Shown here in pieces: positions 1 through 4,287 of a stretch of DNA of 5,266 nucleotides. The position numbers and the translations under genes are program-made. The number at the start of each line of letters is the position of its first letter. Position 1 is the stretch's first letter. This DNA is from Endomicrobium sp. (lineage in GTDB: Bacteria; Elusimicrobiota; Endomicrobiia; Endomicrobiales; Endomicrobiaceae). The notes beneath the pieces are model-generated. The model was not told the origin of the DNA. It did no database searches and saw only the letters and a program-made list of their open reading frames with translations. Where the stretch lies: NCBI GenBank assembly GCA_031277075.1, contig JAISLV010000175.1:1-5266 (forward strand), read 5' to 3'.

Positions 1-258
1 AATAAAATCTGAAACTTTTTCCACGTTAATAATGCCGCCGCAGTTTTGTTTTTGCAAAACTTGAGAATTTATAGGATTTTCGGCTTTTGTATTCATTACC
101 ATAAACTCGTCTGAAAGACGCATATCGTATCCGTAAGAAGAAGTTCCAAAAGATATAACTCCTTTTGCGTCTGCTTGCTTTACTTGAGACGGCTCAAAAG
201 GCTCTATGATTTTTTTCTCTAAAGCGTTTTTGATAATCCACTTATCGTTTTTGACCAT
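1..258 (-). CDS. dcd: dCTP deaminase, N-terminal 86 residues (3' end outside window)
   Basis: Reading leftward from the ATG at 258-256 gives an open frame of 86 codons to the window edge with no stop. The protein starts MVKNDKWIIKNALEKKIIEP and has the motif GTSSYGYDMRL at residues 38-48, followed by SDEF. This matches the dCTP deaminase class whose members start with a KxDKWI segment and carry G-x-SSYGYD-x-R-x-ADEF. The family converts dCTP to dUTP plus ammonia in the cytoplasm, feeding dUMP and then dTTP synthesis; some members also hydrolyse dUTP. The catalytic Ser/Arg/Glu residues lie in the missing C-terminal half, so mono- versus bifunctionality cannot be judged. Members are usually about 180-190 residues, so a little under half is visible. 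Start choice is supported by homology and by an AGGA at 265-268, six bases upstream. Residues 58-80 do not resemble the usual DPKNFDE-like stretch. It is separated from ebfC by 85 bases with its own promoter candidate. Confidence 0.9.
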   Translation of the reverse strand, partial: MVKNDKWIIKNALEKKIIEPFEPSQVKQADAKGVISFGTSSYGYDMRLSDEFMVMNTKAENPINSQVLQKQNCGGIINVEKVSDFI

Positions 259-264
259 TAGAAA

Positions 265-268
265 TCCT
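265..268 (-). promoter_or_regulatory. Ribosome binding site of dcd
   Basis: The minus strand reads AGGA six bases before the ATG at 258. It is a modest Shine-Dalgarno match with normal spacing and supports the chosen dcd start. Confidence 0.55.
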
Positions 269-276
269 ATTAAAAC

Positions 277-305
277 ATTATGATAACGAATTTGTAATTT
301 GCTAA
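277..305 (-). promoter_or_regulatory. Candidate sigma70-type promoter for dcd
   Basis: On the minus strand TTAGCA (300-305, four of six matches to the -35 consensus) is followed after 17 bases by CATAAT (277-282, five of six matches to the -10 consensus). Transcription would begin near 270, leaving a leader of about a dozen bases that just includes the AGGA ribosome binding site. The gap after ebfC makes an independent dcd promoter plausible, but such matches also arise by chance in AT-rich DNA. Confidence 0.4.
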
Positions 306-314
306 ATTGCGGCG

Positions 315-334
315 GACGCCTTTTGGCTGGCGTT
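315..334 (-). terminator. Weak hairpin after ebfC, possible terminator
   Basis: Just past the ebfC stop the minus strand can pair AACGCC with GGCGTC (five Watson-Crick pairs plus one closing wobble or mismatch) around an eight-base loop. No T-run follows; the sequence continues CGCCGC then AATTTAG. It is therefore not a canonical intrinsic terminator and could be an attenuating or RNA-protecting hairpin, or nothing. The surrounding GC-rich patch, with repeated TTTGGC words on the plus strand, stands out from the AT-rich intergenic DNA. Confidence 0.25.
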
Positions 335-343
335 TGGCGCGTA

Positions 344-640
344 TTATAAGCCCGGAATTTTCATTCCTGCAGTTAAACTCTTGGCTTCTTCAGCCATTAC
401 TTTTTGAGCTTTTTCGCCCGCTTTTTGAAAGGCTTCTAAAACTATTTTTTCAATTTTCTCTTTATTTTCTTTTAACAAATCCTGCGGTAGTTCAAGCGAT
501 AAAAATTCGGTCTTTGCGTTGACTTTTATTTTTATGCCTTTGTGCTCAAAATCAAACATGTTTGCTTTCAGTTTTTTTTCCATCTCGTTGAATTTGCTTC
601 TCATAGACATAGCTTCTTTTGCCGCTTTAAACAGTTCCAT
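344..640 (-). CDS. ebfC: YbaB/EbfC-family nucleoid-associated protein
   Basis: This 98-residue protein matches the YbaB/EbfC family, small dimeric DNA-binding proteins associated with the nucleoid. Visible layout: a charged N-terminal helix rich in Lys, Glu and Met (residues about 4-27), a beta segment GIKIKVNAKTEFLSLEL (35-51), a second long helix (about 55-88), and the family's C-terminal signature LTAGMKIPGL (89-98). It is slightly shorter than the usual 100-110 residues; the glycine-rich turn normally found before the central strand (GGGxVKV-like) is reduced to FEHKGIKIKV. The start is firm: AAGGAG lies seven bases upstream at 648-653. The gene overlaps the preceding small membrane-protein gene by 14 bases and is the last gene of the operon. 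In many bacteria the family sits beside dnaX and recR; neither is seen here. Identification is by family signature; the DNA target and role in this organism are unknown. Confidence 0.85.
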   Translation of the reverse strand: MELFKAAKEAMSMRSKFNEMEKKLKANMFDFEHKGIKIKVNAKTEFLSLELPQDLLKENKEKIEKIVLEAFQKAGEKAQKVMAEEAKSLTAGMKIPGL

Positions 641-839
641 CTTTTTTCTCCTTAAGTATTTTTTTGTCCCTCATAATTAAAATTCTCACAAAAAGCCCAA
701 ACGCCGCCCACACGCCTATAAGCGTAAAAGATAAAATCTTTGAAAACTCTTTATAAAGGCAATAAACTCCCAACGCCCCGCACACCGTTGAAATTAAAAA
801 CAAATACTTATACGCTGACGCTTTATTTTCCAATTTCAT
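627..839 (-). CDS. Small two-helix membrane protein of unknown function (70 aa)
   Basis: I do not recognise this 70-residue protein. It has a short polar N-terminus (MKLENKASAYK), two hydrophobic segments that look membrane-spanning (about residues 12-29 and 35-56, the second containing VWAAFGLFVRILIM), a short charged linker between them (YKEFSK), and a Lys-rich tail (RDKKILKEKKDGTV). The positive tail predicts both termini in the cytoplasm. An AAGGAA ribosome binding site at 848-853, eight bases or so upstream, supports the ATG at 839. The gene overlaps its upstream neighbour by 17 bases and ebfC by 14 bases, so it is probably translationally coupled to both, which argues that it is a real gene and not a chance frame. 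Its tail codons contain the ebfC ribosome binding site. It carries two Cys (residues 20 and 27) within or near the first helix; no known motif is formed. Confidence 0.7.
   Translation of the reverse strand: MKLENKASAYKYLFLISTVCGALGVYCLYKEFSKILSFTLIGVWAAFGLFVRILIMRDKKILKEKKDGTV
648..653 (-). promoter_or_regulatory. Strong ribosome binding site of ebfC, inside the upstream gene
   Basis: AAGGAG on the minus strand lies seven bases before the ebfC ATG. It is the strongest Shine-Dalgarno match with optimal spacing for an annotated start here, and is embedded in the Leu-Lys-Glu codons of the upstream small gene. Confidence 0.8.
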
Positions 840-1014
840 AATCTTTTTTCCTTTTGGCGATAAATTTATAAATTAAAAAATTAACGGCTAGCAAAACTAA
901 AGTTATTACAAGCATTTTTATTCCTCCACCGCGTTTAAAAAGCTCGCCGAAAGTTATAACCTCAATTAAAGAAACTACGTATAAAGCAAGTTTGATTTTT
1001 ATTAAAATATTCAT
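823..1014 (-). CDS. Small hydrophobic protein of unknown function (63 aa, or 30 aa from an internal start)
   Basis: I do not recognise this protein. From the ATG at 1014 it has 63 residues: a weak hydrophobic segment (about 8-24, interrupted by Glu18 and Glu24), a basic glycine linker KRGGGIK (27-33), a clear membrane helix (34-52, MLVITLVLLAVNFLIYKFI) and a basic tail AKRKKDYEIGK. The upstream ATG lies four bases after the peptidase gene's stop but has no Shine-Dalgarno sequence; it could be translated by coupling. An in-frame ATG at 915 is preceded by GGAGGA with six-base spacing, and would give a 30-residue single-helix protein. Both products may exist. The gene overlaps the next one by 17 bases, and its tail codons hold that gene's ribosome binding site. 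Confidence is for a real gene here, not for the exact start. Confidence 0.6.
   Translation of the reverse strand: MNILIKIKLALYVVSLIEVITFGELFKRGGGIKMLVITLVLLAVNFLIYKFIAKRKKDYEIGK
848..853 (-). promoter_or_regulatory. Ribosome binding site of the 70-aa membrane protein
   Basis: AAGGAA on the minus strand sits eight bases before the ATG at 839, inside the Lys-Arg-Lys-Lys codons of the 63-residue gene. It fixes the downstream start and creates a coupled junction. Confidence 0.65.
922..927 (-). promoter_or_regulatory. Internal ribosome binding site in the 63-aa gene
   Basis: GGAGGA on the minus strand lies six bases before an in-frame ATG at 915-913. It is formed by the Gly-Gly-Ile codons of the 63-residue reading frame. 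It is a better match than anything ahead of the 1014 start, so it could either decide the real start or produce a second, 30-residue product. Gly-Gly codons can make such a sequence by chance. Confidence 0.5.
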
Positions 1015-1018
1015 AATT

Positions 1019-2404
1019 TTATTTTATATTTTTAACCAAAACGGCTCTATTGAGAAGAGAGCCTTTGTCGGAAGCGTCGCCCAAATTCATTGACGTTATC
1101 GCCACTCTGTTTATCAAATAAGTTTTTGATTCTTTTTCCGTGTCTTCGCCGTAACCCCATATTGAATGTATTATGTAAGGTTTCTGCGCTTCATGCCCCG
1201 CATACAGCATTATATGACCGGGAAAATATATAAGAGCTATCGCAGGCTCGGCGTTTTTTATAATTCTTTGCGCTCTGACATATTCGGGCTCGCCTGTCTC
1301 AAAACTTCCTGCAAAAATTCCCACTTGGCTTTGTCCTGTGGAATTTCTAGGCATTACTATGCCAAAACACGCAAAAATCTGCCTGATAAAACTAGAACAG
1401 TCTTGCTCGCCGTTCATACCGCCCCAGCCGTAAGGCGAATTTAAATGCTTAAACGCCTGATTTAAAACGTTCCTCTGCGTATATTTCATATAACCTATTG
1501 AAACGTCCGCCAAACGCATATACGCTTTACTAAACCCTAAAGTATTGTCAGTTTTTGCAATAGGTATTCTTATTTCAACAGTATCGCCCTCTACGTTTCC
1601 TAAAGGAAGAGCCGCGCCCATTTTAACATAGTCAAAAAAATCCGTCATTTCGGCGTCTTTATAGATGTCTGAATTTGGCGATATTGTCACTATCAGCTTA
1701 TCCCAGCGTTTATAATCTTTTATGACGTCTTGCTTGCAAAAAGCAAAAGAATCTTTGCTAAGCCAGCCTTCGGCTATTTCAGAAATTACGTAATGCCACT
1801 GCTTGTCTTTTGTTGAATATATTACGGCAATAGGCGACGCTATGTCAAGCTGAGTGATTTGCATTCTGTCTAAATCAAGCGTGTCAAGCGAAGAAAATAA
1901 TTTTTCCGTAGTCGGAAAAACGCGGAGTTCGGCGTATTTTACCGTCATAGCAAACTTTACGTCTATAGTTTTGTCAAATTGTCCGTAGTCAATATTTTTT
2001 TCCATATTTTCAAAAAAATCAATTCCTACGGGAACGCCTGAATATCCGTCAAAATATTTTGAAAACATATTGAGATGTTTTTTGTGGATAGCCGACGCGC
2101 TTTTTCTGTAATACTTTGACGGAAAATAACGCAAATCGGCGATAAACGCGCTTTTTCCGACGGTTTTTGAGTTGAGAGCTTCTATTTCTTTTTCATTAAG
2201 TATTACTTTATCGGGAGTTTTTAGTTTTGAAATCCAATACCCCGGACTTTTCATAATTCTATCTACGTCTTGAAATGCCGTAGGCGCGGGCGAAACCGTA
2301 ATATTTTTTCCGGCTGCGTCTTTTAGAGAACCGCTAAGACCTCCGCCTGAAGCGCAGGAAAACAAAAAAACCGTTAAAAACGGCAAAAAAATTATATTCT
2401 TCAT
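1019..2404 (-). CDS. Lipoprotein NlpC/P60 (C40) endopeptidase with SH3b-type domains
   Basis: The 461-residue product is a predicted secreted, lipid-anchored cell-wall peptidase. Residues 1-17 form a lipoprotein signal peptide ending in LFSC, so Cys17 would be lipidated; Ala18-Ser19 do not suggest inner-membrane retention. Residues about 45-140 resemble the stabilising N-terminal domain found in this NlpC/P60 subgroup. Residues about 145-222 look like its first SH3b domain (KYAELRVFPT, then DLDRMQ, then EGWLSKDSFAF), and about 225-303 like the second. The catalytic C40 domain follows: YGWGGMNGEQDCSSF gives nucleophile Cys336, PGHIMLYAG gives His397, and IIHSIWGYG gives His413 as the third residue. 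The family cleaves gamma-D-Glu to diamino-acid bonds in peptidoglycan peptides, in turnover or recycling. The triad appears intact. Its ATG overlaps the birA stop by four bases (ATGA), with only a weak AAGAAA upstream, so coupling is likely. Exact substrate is inferred from the family. Confidence 0.88.
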   Translation of the reverse strand: MKNIIFLPFLTVFLFSCASGGGLSGSLKDAAGKNITVSPAPTAFQDVDRIMKSPGYWISKLKTPDKVILNEKEIEALNSKTVGKSAFIADLRYFPSKYYRKSASAIHKKHLNMFSKYFDGYSGVPVGIDFFENMEKNIDYGQFDKTIDVKFAMTVKYAELRVFPTTEKLFSSLDTLDLDRMQITQLDIASPIAVIYSTKDKQWHYVISEIAEGWLSKDSFAFCKQDVIKDYKRWDKLIVTISPNSDIYKDAEMTDFFDYVKMGAALPLGNVEGDTVEIRIPIAKTDNTLGFSKAYMRLADVSIGYMKYTQRNVLNQAFKHLNSPYGWGGMNGEQDCSSFIRQIFACFGIVMPRNSTGQSQVGIFAGSFETGEPEYVRAQRIIKNAEPAIALIYFPGHIMLYAGHEAQKPYIIHSIWGYGEDTEKESKTYLINRVAITSMNLGDASDKGSLLNRAVLVKNIK

Positions 2405-3339
2405 AATTTTCTTAAAGTCCCGGATATTATCTTTTCAATTTGTTTTTCGGTTTTTAAAAGCAGCGCGCCCGTTTCGTCAACCCCTAAATTAATTCCTTTT
2501 ATTATATCAAATCCTGCGTCAATAAAAATCGCCTCGTTTATATACGCGCAATTGTCATTGTATTCTTTACAAAATCTGCTAAACCCGTATTTAAAAAATT
2601 CTCCGCAGACTTTGTCTATTTCCGTTAAAATATCGGCAAGAAGTTCGGCTCTGCAAACGTCAATATTTAAAATATCTTTTAAAACCGCGCCGTCATTTTT
2701 AAGCTCTTTAGGCAAATCGTTTGAAACGTTTATCCCAACGCCTGCGGCAATCCAATTAACCGCGCAGTCTTCAGCCGACATTTCCGTAATAATTCCGCAA
2801 AGTTTTTTACCGTCCGCTAAAATATCGTTAGGCCATTTTATTTTTGAATTTAAATTGTATTTTCTTTTTAAAACGCGGTTAATCGCAACGCTTATTATTA
2901 AGGCTATTTTGGGCGCGTCGTTAGGCGCAATTTTAGGCTTTAACAAAAAAGAAAACCACAAGCCGCCTTTGTTTGAACTCCAGCCGCTTTTTCTTCTGCC
3001 GTATCCTTGCGTTTGTTCCTGCGCGCAAATTACAAGCCCGTTTTGCGCAGTTTCGGCAAGGCTTTTTATTTTTGTTTGGGTAGAGTTGATTTTTGAATAA
3101 CAGATTATTTTTTCGGCAATTGCAGGAAGTTTTTTAAAAAAAGATTTTATTTCGTTTTCGTTTAAGACGTCGGCTTCTTTTACAAGCGTATAGCCTTTTT
3201 TTGAAGACGAAATAACGTATCCGTTTTTTCTTAAAACGTTGATTTGTTTATGGACGGCGGCTCTAGAAACGTTTAATAGCAAAGCTATTTTTGTTCCCGG
3301 CACGCAAACTCCGCGTGAAAGCGTTTCAAGTATATGCAT
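2401..3339 (-). CDS. birA: Biotin-[acetyl-CoA-carboxylase] ligase, with N-terminal repressor-type HTH
   Basis: This 312-residue cytoplasmic enzyme activates biotin with ATP and attaches it to the lysine of biotin carboxyl carrier proteins. Residues 1-53 form a winged helix-turn-helix (GTKIALLLNVSRAAVHKQINVLRKNGY), as in bifunctional BirA proteins that also repress biotin genes. The catalytic domain shows STQ (86-88), EQTQGYGRRKSGW (108-120), GGLWFSFLLKP (125-135), KWPNDIL (168-174), KLCGIITEM (179-187) and AGVGINV (199-205). The small C-terminal SH3-like domain (about 265-312) ends SGTLRKL. The usual GRGRRG loop reads GYGRRK; the Arg corresponding to E. coli Arg118 is kept. The length is close to E. 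coli BirA. The gene begins inside the nadC stop (TAATG, one shared base) without a clear ribosome binding site, pointing to coupled translation. No bio gene or recognisable BirA operator is in the window, so repressor activity is inferred from the HTH alone. Confidence 0.93.
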   Translation of the reverse strand: MHILETLSRGVCVPGTKIALLLNVSRAAVHKQINVLRKNGYVISSSKKGYTLVKEADVLNENEIKSFFKKLPAIAEKIICYSKINSTQTKIKSLAETAQNGLVICAQEQTQGYGRRKSGWSSNKGGLWFSFLLKPKIAPNDAPKIALIISVAINRVLKRKYNLNSKIKWPNDILADGKKLCGIITEMSAEDCAVNWIAAGVGINVSNDLPKELKNDGAVLKDILNIDVCRAELLADILTEIDKVCGEFFKYGFSRFCKEYNDNCAYINEAIFIDAGFDIIKGINLGVDETGALLLKTEKQIEKIISGTLRKL

Positions 3340-4181
3340 TACTTTATTGTTATTTCCAAAGTGATGTCTAAAGCCGGCGCGGAATGCGTTATCATTCCTA
3401 CAGAAATTCTGTCCGCTCCGAGCTTTGAAAGTTTTTTTACGGTTTTAAGGTTGACGCCGCCTGAAATTTCTATTTCGGGCTTATAGCCGTTTATAGAATT
3501 TTCTCTTATCAGAGCTATCATCTTTTTTGTGTTTGAAACGCCCGTATTGTCAAGCATTATCACATCGGCTTTAGCCTCTAGCGAATGTTTTACCTGATTT
3601 ATATTTTCGCATTCAATTTCAACTGGAATACTCTTATATTTTTTCTTAAATTTTTTGACTTTATCAGCTAAATTTTCAGAAAGGGATATATGATTGTCTT
3701 TCACTAAAACCATCTCGCTCAAATCGTTTCTGTGATTTGTCCCGCCGCCGCAGACAACAGCGTATTTGGCAAGCTCTCTGTAGCCGGGCAGCGTTTTTCT
3801 TGTATCGTAAATTTTTGTTTTTGAACCTTCGGCAAGTTTTACAAATTCGTTTGTAAGAGTTGAAATCCCAGACAGGTTTTGAATAAAGTTTAAAGCCGTT
3901 CTCTCGCCTGAAAGAATAGCGCAGGCGTTTCCAGTTACTTCTAGTATTTTGTCGCCTTTTTTAAGGAAAGCTCCGTCTTTTAATTTAAGCGAAACTCTGC
4001 ATTTTTTGTCTATAGTTTTATAAACTTTCTCAAAAATGCGCGTTCCGCACAAAACGCCGGGCTTATTGGCGATTAAAACCGCTTTAGCGGTTTTATCTTT
4101 GCCCACAAATTCTTTGGTAGTAATATCGTTAAAAACTTTATCTTCGCGCAAAGCAATATCTATAAGCGTTTTTATATTCAT
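3339..4181 (-). CDS. nadC: Nicotinate-nucleotide pyrophosphorylase (carboxylating), quinolinate phosphoribosyltransferase
   Basis: The 280-residue cytoplasmic enzyme converts quinolinate and PRPP into nicotinate mononucleotide, CO2 and pyrophosphate, the step joining de novo quinolinate synthesis to NAD. Family motifs run in order: NDITT near the N-terminus (18-22, usually GDITT), GERTALNFIQNLSGIST (92-108), YDTRKTLPGYRELAKYAV (125-142), GGGTNHR (145-151), LVKDNHI (159-165), VEIECEN (187-193), DVIMLDN (206-212), EISGGVNL (238-245) and ISVGMITHSAPALDITL (259-275). The phosphate- and quinolinate-binding Arg, His and Lys residues in these motifs are present, and the length is normal. The ATG at 4181 fits the usual family N-terminus, yet no Shine-Dalgarno sequence precedes it and a promoter candidate ends only about ten bases upstream, so the transcript may be leaderless. 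It is the first gene of the operon and is followed directly by birA. The partners nadA and nadB are not in the window. Confidence 0.96.
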   Translation of the reverse strand: MNIKTLIDIALREDKVFNDITTKEFVGKDKTAKAVLIANKPGVLCGTRIFEKVYKTIDKKCRVSLKLKDGAFLKKGDKILEVTGNACAILSGERTALNFIQNLSGISTLTNEFVKLAEGSKTKIYDTRKTLPGYRELAKYAVVCGGGTNHRNDLSEMVLVKDNHISLSENLADKVKKFKKKYKSIPVEIECENINQVKHSLEAKADVIMLDNTGVSNTKKMIALIRENSINGYKPEIEISGGVNLKTVKKLSKLGADRISVGMITHSAPALDITLEITIK

Positions 4182-4191
4182 AATGTTTGTG

Positions 4192-4220
4192 ATTTTATAA
4201 AAAAATCATATATTTTTCAA
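4192..4220 (-). promoter_or_regulatory. Candidate sigma70-type promoter of the nadC operon
   Basis: The minus strand has TTGAAA at 4215-4220 (five of six -35 matches), a 17-base spacer, and TAAAAT at 4192-4197 (five of six -10 matches). An overlapping TATAAA at 4194-4199 would leave a 15-base spacer. The start of transcription would fall near 4184-4187, only a few bases before the nadC ATG. The rest of the 106-base gap after copA shows only a weak imperfect stem (4239-4243 with 4262-4266, long loop, no T-run), so no convincing copA terminator is visible. Confidence 0.5.
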
Positions 4221-4287
4221 TGATAATTACTAGAAACGACGGCAAATGTCTTGTCTGATACGCCGCAAAAATATTTGGATGAAATTT

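Larger units (their letters stand above)
344..4181 (-). other. Predicted six-gene operon nadC-birA-nlpC/P60-orf63-orf70-ebfC
   Basis: Six same-strand genes are joined by a one-base overlap (TAATG, nadC/birA), a four-base overlap (ATGA, birA/peptidase), a four-base gap (peptidase/orf63), and overlaps of 17 and 14 bases (orf63/orf70, orf70/ebfC). No spacer could hold a terminator. The best promoter is upstream of nadC, and the first non-coding gap after it is the 85 bases before dcd. Cotranscription is an inference from spacing. The products share no single pathway: NAD synthesis, biotin attachment, cell-wall hydrolysis, membrane and DNA binding. Confidence 0.75.

Noticed and set aside
307..522. 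A 71-codon plus-strand frame opposite ebfC
   Set aside because: Antisense shadow of ebfC; Leu/Phe-rich composition mirrors the Lys/Glu codons on the other strand.
823..1014. Toxin-antitoxin or holin interpretation of the two small membrane proteins
   Set aside because: Size and hydrophobicity alone are not evidence; no phage genes, antisense RNA signature or antitoxin-like partner is visible.
1166..1444. A 92-codon plus-strand frame opposite the NlpC/P60 catalytic domain
   Set aside because: It lies entirely antisense to the conserved peptidase motifs and has no domain or ribosome binding site that I can see.
2552..3100. A 182-codon open frame on the plus strand opposite birA
   Set aside because: It is antisense to a clearly coding gene, shows low-complexity Ser/Leu/Phe-rich composition typical of a reverse-frame shadow, and has no recognisable domain.
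4239..4266. Rho-independent terminator after copA
   Set aside because: The stem is five pairs including a wobble, the loop is 18 bases and no T-run follows.
4182..4287. Riboswitch or NAD/biotin regulator site ahead of nadC
   Set aside because: If transcription starts near 4185 there is no leader RNA to fold, and I find no clear inverted repeat matching known BirA-type operators.
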